From positions 6,172,553 to 6,236,552 of the forward strand of contig NZ_CP032084.1 of assembly GCF_003600685.1 (NCBI RefSeq): a DNA stretch of 64,000 bases. The letters run 5' to 3'. A program made the translations under genes and the position numbers. Each line of letters begins with the position of its first letter. The stretch's first letter is position 1. Shown here piece by piece: positions 25,535 to 35,251 of this stretch. The notes beneath the pieces were generated by a model that ran no database searches, was not told where the DNA came from, and was given only the letters and a program-made list of their open reading frames with translations. This stretch comes from Achromobacter sp. B7 (GTDB taxonomy: Bacteria > Pseudomonadota > Gammaproteobacteria > Burkholderiales > Burkholderiaceae_B).

Positions 25535-26122
25535 TCAGCGGCGCGTCTTCACGCCAATCGGCATGACCTTGCAGGTGCCGGCCTCCAGGTCGAAGCCCAG
25601 GCGCTGGTCCAGGGTTTCCAGCGCGCGGCCGTACATGTGCAGGTGGCGGATGACGCTGTCGCCCTGGATTTCCACGGCGTGGATATCGTCGGGCATCAAC
25701 GCAATGCCGGCGCCCGGGCCCACCACCACGGTGCCCTTCTTTTCCAGGCGGCCCACGCCCGGCACGGATCCATCATCCAGGCGGTCGTAGACGTAGTTGT
25801 ATTCCACCCCTTCCACGGCGGCGATACAGGCCCAGGTGGTGTGGTTGTGCGGCACGATCTTGTTGCCCGGGCGCATGACGTTCAGGTACAGCGCGTAGCT
25901 TTTGTCGTCGTCTTCGGCGATCAGGTAGCGGGCCTGCCGTTCGCCGTCCTCGGGCGGCGCGTACCGTTCACCCGTCCACCAGTCGGTGTGCGCGGCAAGG
26001 CCAATCAACTCTTGCAGGACCGCGTCCAGGCTGTCTCGATTCAGCCCTTTATTTCCTACAGTTTTTTTAATATTTTCAATAGCGGCCTCAATGCCCGCCT
26101 GATTTGGATGTGCGTTGTTCAC
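25535..26122 (-). CDS. Cysteine dioxygenase family thiol dioxygenase
   Basis: This cupin-fold protein has the iron-binding HNH pair ([10 protein letters not shown], about residues 92 and 94) and a later His ([10 protein letters not shown], about 148), the three-His site of thiol dioxygenases. It should add O2 to cysteine or a related thiol such as 3-mercaptopropionate to give a sulfinate. The frame is open upstream to 26272, but that would overlap the divergent LysR gene. GTG at 26122, preceded by GAGGGA, gives a normal 195 residues. It begins the dioxygenase-lyase-rhodanese set. Confidence 0.87.
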   Translation of the reverse strand: MNNAHPNQAGIEAAIENIKKTVGNKGLNRDSLDAVLQELIGLAAHTDWWTGERYAPPEDGERQARYLIAEDDDKSYALYLNVMRPGNKIVPHNHTTWACIAAVEGVEYNYVYDRLDDGSVPGVGRLEKKGTVVVGPGAGIALMPDDIHAVEIQGDSVIRHLHMYGRALETLDQRLGFDLEAGTCKVMPIGVKTRR

Positions 26123-26209
26123 CTTGCTTTTCCCTCTTGGTGCATGAGTTATTGGGATTACTGTATCGCCGGGAACGGGCACCAACAATTTAAATTGCCT
26201 TAACATCTC

Positions 26210-26224
26210 ATTAGCATCGCTAAT
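26210..26224. promoter_or_regulatory. LysR-type operator between thiol dioxygenase and LysR genes
   Basis: A perfect dyad ATTAGC-ATC-GCTAAT contains the T-N11-A signature (T26211, A26223). It lies 14 bp before the LysR start and about 90 bp before the divergent dioxygenase start, the expected place for an autoregulatory and activating LysR site. Confidence 0.75.
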
Positions 26225-26238
26225 ACGTTGAGGGCACC

Positions 26239-27132
26239 ATGCGCAATCTGGATCTGGATCTGCTTCGCACACTGACTGCTATCGCCCAGCACAGCACCTT
26301 TTCTGAGGCGGCCAACCGGCTGCACAAGACGCAGTCGGCCATCACACAGCAGATGCAGCGGCTGGAATCCACCATCGGGCTGCCGTTGTTTGAAAAGCAG
26401 GGGCGCAACAAGGTGCTGTCATCGCATGGGCGGCGGCTGGTGGAATACGCGCGCCACATGCTGGCCATCAACGATGAGGCTCTGCGCGCGTTGCAGGACG
26501 GCCCACTGGAAGGAGACCTGCGCCTGGGGGCGCCGCTGGATGTGGCGGACACCATCCTGCCGACGCTGTTGACGCACATCGCCCGGTCGGCGCCGCGGGT
26601 GAAGCTGGAGATTCGGGTGGATCGCAGCCCTTTCCTGATGGACGCACTGCGCGCCGGCGAGATCGACCTGACGATTTCGACGCGGTTTGATCAGGACTTC
26701 GAAGGCGTCGCACTGCGTACATCTCCCACGGTATGGTTGGCGTCCGCCGACTATGTGCATGACCCGCACGCGCCCGTTCCGCTGGTGCTGGCCGACGAGC
26801 CCAGCATTTTTCGCCGCTTGGCCTTGAACGCGTTGGAACAGGCGCGCGTACGCTGGCATACCAATTACGTGGCGCCGAATCTGGTGGGGATCAAGGCGGC
26901 GTTGCGCGCCGGCCTGGGCGTGACGGCACGCAGCGTAGAGCTGTTGGGGCCTGAAATGCGCGTGCTGGGCGAAAAGGAAGGCTTGCCGCCCTTGCCGGAC
27001 GTGACCTATTTCCTGTGGATAAGACGCGATCTGATCAATCCGCTGACGCGGCAGGTCTACGACATGTTGCGCAGCAACCTGGGGTTGGCGCAGCAGCCCG
27101 ACGCGGCGGCGCAAGTGCCGCGCGCGTCGTAG
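26239..27132 (+). CDS. LysR-family transcriptional regulator
   Basis: The 297-residue protein has a typical N-terminal winged helix-turn-helix ([38 protein letters not shown]) and a C-terminal effector-binding domain ([20 protein letters not shown], then the [17 protein letters not shown] region). Divergent orientation to the thiol dioxygenase operon and the dyad in the shared 116-bp spacer make it the probable regulator of that operon. The inducer is unknown; a sulfur amino acid or derivative is a guess. Confidence 0.9.
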   Translation: MRNLDLDLLRTLTAIAQHSTFSEAANRLHKTQSAITQQMQRLESTIGLPLFEKQGRNKVLSSHGRRLVEYARHMLAINDEALRALQDGPLEGDLRLGAPLDVADTILPTLLTHIARSAPRVKLEIRVDRSPFLMDALRAGEIDLTISTRFDQDFEGVALRTSPTVWLASADYVHDPHAPVPLVLADEPSIFRRLALNALEQARVRWHTNYVAPNLVGIKAALRAGLGVTARSVELLGPEMRVLGEKEGLPPLPDVTYFLWIRRDLINPLTRQVYDMLRSNLGLAQQPDAAAQVPRAS

Positions 27133-27143
27133 CTATCGCGCTT

Positions 27144-28148
27144 TTAGTAGCGGTCGAAGATGGTCTGGATCTGCGTCGCGTCGCGCGTGACGGACAAGGC
27201 CAGCATCAACAGGATGCGCGCCTTTTGCGGGTTCAAGTCGCGTGCAGCGATGAAGCCCAGCAGCCCGTCGTCCAATTCGACATCGCGGGCCACGAAACCG
27301 CTGCCGGTGCGGCTGGACCGCACCACCGCCACGCCGTCGGCCACGGCACGACCCAGCGCACCGATGGCCAGATCAGGCGCATTGCCATCGCCCACGCCGG
27401 CCAGCACGATGCCGTCGGCGGCTCGCGCAACAAAGTCGATCACGTCGCCTTGCATATCGGCATGGGCGTAAACCACGTCCACGCGCGGCCAGCCGGACTT
27501 TTCCAGTAATGCGAGTGAAAACTCGCTTTGTGCGGAATGAACGGTGGTGTTGCGAGAATAAAAACATGGCTCGCCACCATGCATCACGCCGGCACGACCA
27601 CGATTGGGCGACGCAAAGGCGCACAGTCCCGCACTGGCGGTCTTCTGGATTTCACGTGCGTAATGCACGTCTTCATTCATGACGACCAGCGGCCCACGGC
27701 CGCGCGCATCGGGGTGGCGCGCCAGCGCCACTGCGTTGTAGAGATTGGCCGGGCCTTCGGCGCCCAGGGCCGTGGCCGGGCGCATGGCGCCGACCAGCAC
27801 CACGGGCTTGTCGTGTTGAATGATCAGGCTGAGAAAGTAAGCCGTTTCTTCAAGCGTATCGGTGCCGTGCGTAATGACGATGCCGGCCACCGAGGCATCC
27901 TGGCAAAGCGCGTCAACGCGCGCAGCGAGCGCATGCCAGACCGCGTGCGTCATGTTCTGGCTGCCTACGTTGGCGATTTGTTCCGCGCGGATATCCGCAA
28001 TGCGGGCCAGCTGCGGCACCGCGCCCAGCAGGTCATTGACCGAAAACGAACCGGCCTTGTAGCCGGCCGACGTCGCGTCGGATTGAGCGCCCGCGATGGT
28101 GCCGCCCGTGGCCAATACGGCAATGACCGGCAACGCGTGCTCAGGCAT
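27144..28148 (-). CDS. L-asparaginase (type II fold)
   Basis: The 334-residue protein carries both active-site threonine motifs: VLATGGTIAG near residue 14 and GIVITHGTDTLEETAYFL near residue 95. The RRTGSGFV-type C-terminal domain (VRSSRTGSGFV) is also present. It hydrolyses asparagine to aspartate and ammonia. No signal peptide is evident, so it is likely cytoplasmic despite its resemblance to the periplasmic class. It overlaps the parB 3' end by 8 bp, implying co-transcription, and converges on the LysR gene with 11 bp between them. Confidence 0.93.
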   Translation of the reverse strand: MPEHALPVIAVLATGGTIAGAQSDATSAGYKAGSFSVNDLLGAVPQLARIADIRAEQIANVGSQNMTHAVWHALAARVDALCQDASVAGIVITHGTDTLEETAYFLSLIIQHDKPVVLVGAMRPATALGAEGPANLYNAVALARHPDARGRGPLVVMNEDVHYAREIQKTASAGLCAFASPNRGRAGVMHGGEPCFYSRNTTVHSAQSEFSLALLEKSGWPRVDVVYAHADMQGDVIDFVARAADGIVLAGVGDGNAPDLAIGALGRAVADGVAVVRSSRTGSGFVARDVELDDGLLGFIAARDLNPQKARILLMLALSVTRDATQIQTIFDRY

Positions 28149-29064
28149 CCACGACCCCGGACAAGCCCTGGCGTTCCAGCAGCGAATTCAGGTGTTCCCA
28201 ACCATGGAAGTCGATGACGATCTGGCCTTTTTCCTTGGCGCCCACCTTCAAGGCAACGCGCGTTCCCAGATGGTCGGACAGCGCCTCTTCAAGACGCGTC
28301 AGGTCGCGTGAGGCGCCGTTGGCCTTCTTGCGCGGCGACGAGGCAGACTCGGCGTCCTTGGCGGTCTTGGCGACCAACTTTTCGGCCTCGCGCACCGACA
28401 GGCGGCGCGCGATGATCTGGTTGGCCAACTGGATCTGCGTGGCCGCATCCACCGCCAGCAGCGCACGCGCGTGGCCCATGTCTACGTCGCCGGCCAGCAG
28501 CATCGTTTGCACCGGCGCCGCCAGGTTCAACAGGCGCAGCAGGTTGCTGGTGGCCGAACGCGAACGCCCGATCGCCTGCGCGGCCTGCTCGTGCGTCAGA
28601 CCAAATTCGTCCAGCAGACGGCGCACGCCATGCGCCTCTTCAAGCGGATTCAGATCTTCGCGCTGGATGTTTTCGATCAGCGCCATAACGGCCGCGTTTT
28701 CGTCGGCCACCTCGCGCACCAGCACAGGCACTTCCTTCAAGCCGGCCAGTTGCGCGGCGCGAAAACGGCGTTCGCCCGCGATGATCTCGTAATGGCCAGG
28801 CGCGGAATCGCCCAGCCCGCGTACCAGAATGGGCTGCATGATGCCTTGCGTGCGGATCGATTCGGCCAGCTCACCCAGGGCGCCCTCGTCCATGCGCGTA
28901 CGCGGCTGATACTTGCCGGCGCGCATCTTCGAGATGGGCAAGGTGGATGGCGGACCCTCGGGCTTGGCCGCGGCGGCCTTGCCGATGTTGTCGATCGCAG
29001 GCGCGTCCGCGCCAAGCAAGGCGTCCAGTCCGCGACCCAATCCCTTGGGTTTCTTGGTGGCCAT
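28141..29064 (-). CDS. parB: Chromosome partitioning protein ParB
   Basis: ParB is the CTP-dependent clamp that loads on parS and spreads. Starting at MATKKPKGLGRGLDALLG with AGAGGA upstream gives 307 residues. Motifs include QPRTRMDEGALGELAESI, the CTP-binding GERRFRAAQ patch and the helix-turn-helix LTHEQAAQAIGRSRSATSNLLRL. The C-terminal dimerisation domain is present. Seven strong parS sites lie about 4.4 kb away beside mnmG. It is separated from parA by a GNAT gene. Confidence 0.97.
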   Translation of the reverse strand: MATKKPKGLGRGLDALLGADAPAIDNIGKAAAAKPEGPPSTLPISKMRAGKYQPRTRMDEGALGELAESIRTQGIMQPILVRGLGDSAPGHYEIIAGERRFRAAQLAGLKEVPVLVREVADENAAVMALIENIQREDLNPLEEAHGVRRLLDEFGLTHEQAAQAIGRSRSATSNLLRLLNLAAPVQTMLLAGDVDMGHARALLAVDAATQIQLANQIIARRLSVREAEKLVAKTAKDAESASSPRKKANGASRDLTRLEEALSDHLGTRVALKVGAKEKGQIVIDFHGWEHLNSLLERQGLSGVVDA

Positions 29065-29108
29065 AGTTAAATCCTCTTTCCTTCTGTTTTTGTATCCTGG
29101 GCCGAAGC

Positions 29109-29933
29109 TCAGGCGTGCCGCTGCTCGGCGGGCAAGCGGTACCAATACGCGTAACAGTCTTTGAAACCGTAGCGGCCATACAGGGCGCGCGCGGCGGTAT
29201 TGTCCGGCTCGACTTGCAAATATGCCGTCGTGGCGCCGCCGCAGGCGCCCTGGCTCAGTAGGTGATCCATCAAGGCATCGGCATAGCCTTTACGCCGTTG
29301 CGCGGGATCGGTGACGATGTCGAACAGGCCCACCAAGTCGTCGTCGCGGACTGCCAGGCCTGCGGCGACGCATTGCCCGGCGGCATCGAATGCCAGCACG
29401 GGCAGCTTATCCACAGCCAGTCCTTGCAGCCGCGCCTGGTGTTCGACGATGTGCTCCGGCGTAGACCCACGCATGGCGCCGACCGCTTGCGCGAAGCGAT
29501 CGGTGTCGACGTTCCTGAAAGACAGGCCGCCCCGGGCGCTGAGTCTGGGGGCGAGCGACATGCTCATGACTCGGGTCTCACCGGTGTAGGTATAGCCTCG
29601 GGCCTCCAGCTCGGCATCCAGCGAGAAATCGGGGCCGATGGAGGTTATGCGCAGCACCATGGGCAAGCTCTGGCGCGCATACAACGAAGAACAATACGCC
29701 AGCCGCTCGTCCAGCGGACGTGTGGATAACCCCAGCACGTTGACGCTGCGCACCCGCTTGGCGGGCGACGCTGCAAAACGCACGAGCCAGCCATCATAGA
29801 GCAGCTGCGCGCGCACCGCCGTGGCATTCAACGCGGCCTCTTCCAGGCGCACGCGCAGGCGGTCGCGCTCGTCGGCAGGCGGCGGGCGAAACGTGGGCGA
29901 TACGGGGCGGGAAAAGAGCGCGGTGACGGACAT
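29109..29933 (-). CDS. GNAT-family N-acetyltransferase between parA and parB
   Basis: The C-terminal half of this 274-residue protein is a GNAT domain, with the acetyl-CoA-binding stretch DIVTDPAQRRKGYADALMDHLL and the YLQVEPDNTAARALYGRYGFKDCYAYWYR end. The N-terminal half has a degenerate GNAT-like look, so it may be a tandem-GNAT protein. The acceptor is unknown. It begins 10 bp after parA and ends 44 bp before parB, so the three genes are almost certainly co-transcribed. Confidence 0.85.
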   Translation of the reverse strand: MSVTALFSRPVSPTFRPPPADERDRLRVRLEEAALNATAVRAQLLYDGWLVRFAASPAKRVRSVNVLGLSTRPLDERLAYCSSLYARQSLPMVLRITSIGPDFSLDAELEARGYTYTGETRVMSMSLAPRLSARGGLSFRNVDTDRFAQAVGAMRGSTPEHIVEHQARLQGLAVDKLPVLAFDAAGQCVAAGLAVRDDDLVGLFDIVTDPAQRRKGYADALMDHLLSQGACGGATTAYLQVEPDNTAARALYGRYGFKDCYAYWYRLPAEQRHA

Positions 29934-29943
29934 GGCGAAAGGC

Positions 29944-30744
29944 TTAATCCAGATCCTTTCTGACGCGCTCGATCATTTCGGCGCCGAACGAGATATAGGC
30001 TTGTGCGCCGCGTGACGCGCGGTCATACACGACACCCGGCATGCCGTAACTGGGTGCTTCGGCCAAGCGCACGTTGCGGGGCACGACCGTCTTGAACACC
30101 TTGTCTCCAAAGTGCGCTTCAAGTTGCGCGGACACTTGCTGTTGCAACGTCATGCGCGGATCGAACATGACGCGCAACAATCCGATCACGCGCAAATCAT
30201 CGTTGATGTTGCGGTGAACGCGCTTGATGGTGTTGACCAGATCGGACAAGCCTTCAAGGGCGAAGTATTCGCACTGCATCGGGATGATGACGCCGTGCGC
30301 CGCGGCCAGGCCGTTAAGCGTCAGCAGCGACAACGTGGGCGGGCAATCGATCAATACAAAATCGTACTGGCCCGAAACAGTATCGATCGCCCTTTTCAGC
30401 TGGCGCTCGCGCTCTTCCATCTGAACCAGGTCGATCTCGGCGCCGGAAAGTTCGCGATTGGCCGGCAGCACGTCATAGCCGCCGGATTCGGACTTCACGC
30501 GGGCCTGTTCAATGGTGGCCTCGCCAATCAGCACTTGGTACAGATTCGATTCCAGCGCATTCTTATCGATGCCGCTGCCCATCGTGGCATTGCCCTGCGG
30601 GTCCAGGTCCACCAGCAGCACGCGTTGATTGTGCGTGGCAAGGCCCGCCGCCAGATTGATGGCGGTCGTCGTCTTGCCCACACCGCCCTTTTGGTTGGCG
30701 ATGCAGAAGACGCGGGCGGCTGTGCTGGGGGGTAAGTTCTTCAT
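29944..30744 (-). CDS. parA: Chromosome partitioning ATPase ParA
   Basis: ParA is the DNA-binding ATPase that moves ParB-parS complexes. The start [18 protein letters not shown], with AAGGAA upstream, gives 266 residues. It has the deviant Walker A motif KGGVGKTTTAINLA (signature Lys near residue 19), LVDLDPQGNATMG and DCPPTLSLLTLNGL. It has no N-terminal DNA-binding domain, as in chromosomal ParA. Its ATG overlaps the rsmG stop (ATGA). Confidence 0.98.
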   Translation of the reverse strand: MKNLPPSTAARVFCIANQKGGVGKTTTAINLAAGLATHNQRVLLVDLDPQGNATMGSGIDKNALESNLYQVLIGEATIEQARVKSESGGYDVLPANRELSGAEIDLVQMEERERQLKRAIDTVSGQYDFVLIDCPPTLSLLTLNGLAAAHGVIIPMQCEYFALEGLSDLVNTIKRVHRNINDDLRVIGLLRVMFDPRMTLQQQVSAQLEAHFGDKVFKTVVPRNVRLAEAPSYGMPGVVYDRASRGAQAYISFGAEMIERVRKDLD

Positions 30745-31454
30745 AGGGTTCCTTGACTGCGTCCTTCGCCGCGCCCTTGATTGCGGCGCATCCAGATCAG
30801 GCAGCGTTCTGCTTGCAGCTCCGGCACGCGAAGCGGCTGAATGTGATCGACCTGCCAGTCCCCGCGCGCGTGCAGCGCAAGAATTTCTTCTTCGGGGACC
30901 TTGCCCTTCATCGCGACGAGGGTACCATCGTTGCGCACGTGGCGACCCGCAAGCTGCGCAAAATCGTCCAGCGAAGCAAAGGCCCGCGAGGTCACGATGT
31001 GACATTCGGCGGGCTCCAGCGTTTCGATGCGTGCATGCAGTGCGTGCAGATTCGGCAGGCTGAGCGCGCCGCTCATCTGACGCACGAATGCGGTTTTCTT
31101 TTCAACGGCGTCGATGCAGGTCACCGACCATGCGGGCTGCATGATGGCCAGAACGACGCCTGGCAAGCCGCCGCCCGATCCCACGTCGTAGACCTTTGCC
31201 GATACGCCCGCGTCGCCCAGCGCCTTGTAAAACGGCGCCACGGCCGACAAGCTATCGAACAGATGCTGGATCAACATCTGTTGCGGATCGCGGATGGCGG
31301 TGAGGTTGTACGTGCGGTTCCAGCGCTGCATCTGCGCCATGTAGTTCAGCAACTTGGCTTGCTGATCTGCATCGGCAGGCAGCCCCAGCTGCTCGCACGC
31401 ACGAGACAGGCGGCCGGCCATGTCAGCGCCGGCCTGATCGGTGTGGGCGGTCAT
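30741..31454 (-). CDS. rsmG: 16S rRNA (guanine(527)-N7)-methyltransferase
   Basis: The protein methylates G527 of 16S rRNA. At 237 residues it has the SAM-binding [17 protein letters not shown] motif near the middle and the [14 protein letters not shown] region. Loss of this enzyme gives low-level streptomycin resistance in known species. It overlaps mnmG and parA by 4 bp each, so the set is translationally coupled. Confidence 0.97.
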   Translation of the reverse strand: MTAHTDQAGADMAGRLSRACEQLGLPADADQQAKLLNYMAQMQRWNRTYNLTAIRDPQQMLIQHLFDSLSAVAPFYKALGDAGVSAKVYDVGSGGGLPGVVLAIMQPAWSVTCIDAVEKKTAFVRQMSGALSLPNLHALHARIETLEPAECHIVTSRAFASLDDFAQLAGRHVRNDGTLVAMKGKVPEEEILALHARGDWQVDHIQPLRVPELQAERCLIWMRRNQGRGEGRSQGTL

Positions 31455-33370
31455 GCGGCTTGCTTGCGCGAGCCGTAGTGCAGGCGCTTCAGGTGTATGA
31501 GCAGCAGCGAGATCGCGGCCGGGGTCACGCCCGAGATACGCGCGGCCTGGCCGACGGTTTCGGGGCGATGCGTCTTGAGCTTCTGGCGCACTTCGAACGA
31601 CAGGCTGGTCACGGCGTCGTAATCGACGTCCGCCGGAATGGGCTGCAGCTCGTGCGAGATCTGCTTCTGGACTTCATCTTGCTGCCGCGCGATGTAGCCG
31701 GCGTACTTCACCTGGATTTCGACCTGTTCGGCCAGGATGTCGTCAGCGACCACGCCGGGGCCGGCCAACAATGAGCCGTCGGCGTTTTGCACGGCCATCA
31801 ATGCTTCATAGGAAACATTCGGGCGCTTCAACAGATCAGCTAGTGAGTACTCACGTTCAATCGCCTTGCCCAACAACGGCTCGGCAATCTCTACCGGCAT
31901 GACTCGCGGATTTACCCACGAGGACTTTAGCCGTTCCACTTCCGCCGCCACAGCGTCCCGCTTGCGGTTGAAGGCGTCCCAACGGGCGTCGTCAACAATA
32001 CCCAGCTGTCGACCGATTTCGGTGAGGCGCAGGTCGGCGTTGTCTTCGCGCAGGCTTAGCCGGTATTCCGCACGCGAGGTGAACATGCGATAAGGCTCGG
32101 TCACGCCGCGCGTGACCAGGTCATCCACCAGCACACCCAGATAGGCTTCGTCGCGGCGCGGCGTCCACTGGTCCCGGCCAAGGGAAAGCAGCGCGGCGTT
32201 GACGCCTGCCAGCAGGCCTTGCGCGGCAGCTTCTTCGTACCCGGTCGTACCGTTGATCTGACCCGCGAAAAACAGACCGCCAATCGCTTTGGTCTCAAGG
32301 GTGCTCTTCAATCCACGTGGATCAAAGTAGTCGTATTCGATCGCGTAGCCCGGGCGCATGATGTGCGCGTTTTCCAGCCCCCGCAGAGAGTGGATCAGCT
32401 CTAGCTGCACATCGAACGGCAGGCTGGTGGAGACGCCGTTGGGATAGACCTCGTGCGTATCCAACCCTTCGGGTTCCAGGAAGACCTGGTGCGATTCCTT
32501 GTCGGCGAAACGATGGATCTTGTCTTCGATGGACGGGCAGTATCGCGGGCCCACCCCTTCGATGACGCCGCTGTACATCGGGGAACGGTCCAGGCCACCG
32601 CGGATGATGTCGTGGGTACGCGCGTTGGTATGCGTAATCCAGCAGGGAAGCTGGCGGGGGTGCATGGACACATTGCCCATGTAAGAGAACACGGGGACCG
32701 GGTCCAGGTCACCGGGTTGCTCTTCCAGGATGCTGGTGTTGATGGTCCGCCCGTCGATGCGCGGGGGCGTTCCGGTCTTCAGGCGCCCCTGCGGCAGCTT
32801 CAGTTCTTTCAGTCGCTGGCCCAGGGAAATGGCGGGAGGATCACCCGCCCGACCGCCCGAATAGTTTTGCAGTCCCACGTGAATCAGGCCGTTCAGAAAG
32901 GTACCGGCCGTCAGGACAACGGTCTTTGCACGAAACTTCAGGCCAACCTGCGTCACAGCGCCAACGACACGGTCCCCTTCCACCATCAGGTCTTCCACCG
33001 CTTGCTGGAACAGCCAGAGATTCGGCTGATTCTCCAGGCGGCCCCGGATCGCTTGACGGTACAGGACTCGGTCGGCCTGGGCGCGCGTGGCGCGCACAGC
33101 TGGCCCCTTCGAGCCGTTGAGAATGCGGAATTGAATCCCCGCTTCGTCCGTGGCCAAAGCCATCGCGCCACCCAGGGCGTCGACTTCTTTAACCAGATGG
33201 CCCTTGCCGATCCCGCCAATGGAGGGATTGCAAGACATTTGGCCTAGGGTTTCGATGTTGTGCGTCAACAGCAACGTGCGCGCGCCAGCGCGGGCAGCAG
33301 CCAGTGCCGCTTCAGTGCCGGCGTGGCCGCCACCAACGACGATGACATCGAATTCGCGGGGATAGTCCAT
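31451..33370 (-). CDS. mnmG: tRNA uridine 5-carboxymethylaminomethyl modification enzyme MnmG
   Basis: MnmG (GidA) works with MnmE to modify U34 of tRNAs. The 639-residue protein has the FAD-binding [16 protein letters not shown] motif at the N-terminus, the [19 protein letters not shown] and [21 protein letters not shown] signatures and the C-terminal helical domain. It is the first gene of the set leading to parB and lies directly beside the parS cluster. Its partner mnmE is 13.5 kb away in the same window. Confidence 0.98.
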   Translation of the reverse strand: MDYPREFDVIVVGGGHAGTEAALAAARAGARTLLLTHNIETLGQMSCNPSIGGIGKGHLVKEVDALGGAMALATDEAGIQFRILNGSKGPAVRATRAQADRVLYRQAIRGRLENQPNLWLFQQAVEDLMVEGDRVVGAVTQVGLKFRAKTVVLTAGTFLNGLIHVGLQNYSGGRAGDPPAISLGQRLKELKLPQGRLKTGTPPRIDGRTINTSILEEQPGDLDPVPVFSYMGNVSMHPRQLPCWITHTNARTHDIIRGGLDRSPMYSGVIEGVGPRYCPSIEDKIHRFADKESHQVFLEPEGLDTHEVYPNGVSTSLPFDVQLELIHSLRGLENAHIMRPGYAIEYDYFDPRGLKSTLETKAIGGLFFAGQINGTTGYEEAAAQGLLAGVNAALLSLGRDQWTPRRDEAYLGVLVDDLVTRGVTEPYRMFTSRAEYRLSLREDNADLRLTEIGRQLGIVDDARWDAFNRKRDAVAAEVERLKSSWVNPRVMPVEIAEPLLGKAIEREYSLADLLKRPNVSYEALMAVQNADGSLLAGPGVVADDILAEQVEIQVKYAGYIARQQDEVQKQISHELQPIPADVDYDAVTSLSFEVRQKLKTHRPETVGQAARISGVTPAAISLLLIHLKRLHYGSRKQAA

Positions 33371-33426
33371 GATGGGAAGGAAAGATAAGAAGGCGTTCGG
33401 TGCTCATTATAGAGGCAGGGATTGCA

Positions 33427-33442
33427 TGTTTCACGTGAAACA
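33427..33442. promoter_or_regulatory. parS site 1 (perfect)
   Basis: TGTTTCACGTGAAACA is the exact palindromic ParB-binding consensus, 57 bp upstream of the mnmG start. Confidence 0.95.
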
Positions 33443-33551
33443 TTCCGGCACTCAGATTGAGCCGGCGGTTGCAGCTGCGGCGTCTGTTATTGACAACGCG
33501 CGGGTAGGTGCGATCGACGAATATGTCGGCAAGTGCCGGCGTCCCGTTCAA

Positions 33552-33567
33552 TGTTTCACGTGGAACA
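33552..33567. promoter_or_regulatory. parS site 2 (one-base variant)
   Basis: TGTTTCACGTGGAACA differs from the consensus at one position in the right half. Confidence 0.9.
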
Positions 33568-33658
33568 TATCGCCGGATGTGAAGAACGAATAGCACGCTG
33601 GCGAGCTGACGGGGGTCGGCGTGGAGGTTCCTCGCCCTTGATCCTGAGCCCACCCCGA

Positions 33659-33674
33659 TGTTTCACGTGGAACA
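33659..33674. promoter_or_regulatory. parS site 3 (one-base variant)
   Basis: TGTTTCACGTGGAACA carries the same right-half change as site 2. Confidence 0.9.
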
Positions 33675-33689
33675 ACCGGCCGTCCGCGA

Positions 33690-33705
33690 TGTTTCACGTG
33701 AAACG
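33690..33705. promoter_or_regulatory. parS site 4 (outer-base variant)
   Basis: TGTTTCACGTGAAACG keeps the full 14-bp core and differs only at the last base. It starts 15 bp after site 3, the closest pair. Confidence 0.92.
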
Positions 33706-33804
33706 TCGAAACCATGCCGAACGTAGTGGGCAAAGAAAACAGCGGTCCGTTTCGCGTGGAATGGTTGCACTGTATCCACGGTCCGATGAAGTAGTAGCGG
33801 GCGA

Positions 33805-33820
33805 CGTTTCACGTGAAACA
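33805..33820. promoter_or_regulatory. parS site 5 (outer-base variant)
   Basis: CGTTTCACGTGAAACA keeps the full 14-bp core. A more degenerate relative (CGTTTCGCGTGGAATG) lies at 33748-33763. Confidence 0.92.
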
Positions 33821-33877
33821 TCGGTTAAGCGCCCGAGGGGAAAGGACAACAATCTCTTCAATCATGCCTGCGGTATT

Positions 33878-33893
33878 TGTTCCACGTGAAACA
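33878..33893. promoter_or_regulatory. parS site 6 (one-base variant)
   Basis: TGTTCCACGTGAAACA has the change in the left half, the mirror image of sites 2, 3 and 7. Confidence 0.9.
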
Positions 33894-33931
33894 CCCGCGC
33901 GCTCGTTGACGCGTAATCGCCATAACGCGGG

Positions 33932-33947
33932 TGTTTCACGTGGAACA
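33932..33947. promoter_or_regulatory. parS site 7 (one-base variant)
   Basis: TGTTTCACGTGGAACA is the last strong site of the cluster, followed by the AT-richer putative oriC. Confidence 0.9.
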
Positions 33948-34441
33948 TCCTCGCGTGTATGCCGACGTCTATCCAAACTTGCAACGTTGCATCGACTTGA
34001 TCGGCCTTGAGCGCGCGATGACTCGGCCAATTAACTGCAAAGAAAACGCAACGCCCATATCTAAAAAAATGCGTTTTCTACCCCCTACCCTACCCCTTAC
34101 CCAGAACAAGCCGTTATTTTCTTATTTAGGTAAACCGTCCACCGACAAAACCACGGAGAGCGCGAAGGCAAACTTTTCTGTACAGCAAAAATCGAGCCCA
34201 GGAAATATCACCGCTTGCATCGCCATGCAATAAGTCCGACAGAGCATTTGTGTACAGCTCCCGAATTCGAACTCTCACGGTCGCGCCAGCGTCGAACTTC
34301 CGAGGACGGGCCAATCAGTCGGAGGCCACCTAATGGCTCCAGGTTATGCACACCGTCATGTGAGTAAGTCGACTCCATTCCTGAAACCCAGACGAACGAC
34401 TTATCAACAACTGGCGAGCTGAAAATCTAATAACCGCAGGC

Positions 34442-34470
34442 GAATTCACGTGGAACAACTTTGGGGATAA
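34442..34470. repeat. parS-like half site joined to DnaA-box-like sequence, copy 1
   Basis: TTCACGTGGAACA, then ACTT, then TGGGGATAA (one mismatch to TGTGGATAA). The same arrangement recurs at 34657-34684. Confidence 0.6.
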
Positions 34471-34656
34471 CTTGTTGGGCCGACGACAACCACCGGGCCT
34501 TACCGTGATTCAAACCAGCCAGTCCGCGACGGCAACATCAGCATTGGCATTTAAATTACTAGAGCGGGCTTCATAGGAGAACCCGCTTCAAATAAGAGGA
34601 ATTCCCCGTCAGACGCGCGAGTAATCTGGCATTAAGCCAAACCCAAGCGAACGCTA

Positions 34657-34684
34657 TTTTTCACGTGGACAACTTTGTGGATAA
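34657..34684. repeat. parS-like half site joined to DnaA box, copy 2
   Basis: TTCACGTGGACA, then ACTT, then an exact TGTGGATAA. It differs from copy 1 by one base change and one missing base, which suggests a duplicated module. Confidence 0.65.
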
Positions 34685-35227
34685 GATGCCAATCCGCACG
34701 CAATACCGCCCACAAGTCCTGCACACTTTTAATTTGAAGCGATCGCCATTGCCGGGAACTAGATCCGCAGCGGCAAGTCAAATTGCGACGAAAACTCGCG
34801 CACGGCTTATCCACAAACTTGTGCAGACTTACCGTTTTTGTCACGCGTATTTTCCGCAAGCACGGGCGCAGCAATTATTGATTGCACAAGTATCTTGCCC
34901 GGCGGAAACGCCGTGCGCCATCATCCATTTGGAGGAGAGGCGGCGGTTTCATGTGAACCCTGTGGAAAACTCGCTCGGCCGGCTTCGCAGAGTTCTTCCG
35001 CACTTGGAGAGAACCTGTTTCGCGATTGACGCGGCCTGGGCAGAAAACTCCCACAGCGAACAGCGAAAGCACAATCTGGCGGGCTGGACGCGATGCCAAA
35101 ACGGGCCGGCCCGCGTTCCTATCCCCAATTCTATCCACAGGCTGAGCAGGCTATTTTGGCGGCTTTCGGGCAAGAATCTGTGCATAACCGGGATGGGGAT
35201 ATCTTTGTGAACAACCGCGCCGAAATG

Positions 35228-35251
35228 AAAAAAAGGCCGGTCTAAACGGCC
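35228..35251 (-). terminator. Orphan intrinsic terminator in origin region
   Basis: On the minus strand GGCCG-loop-CGGCC (35251-35235, 5-bp stem, 7-base loop) is followed by T7 (35234-35228). No convincing gene lies upstream on that strand until the 35.5-35.6 kb area, so it may end an unannotated RNA or be a relic. Confidence 0.5.

Noticed and set aside
34665..35210. 181-codon open frame in the origin region
   Set aside because: It has no ribosome site or recognisable domain, and it runs through DnaA boxes in a region that otherwise looks non-coding.
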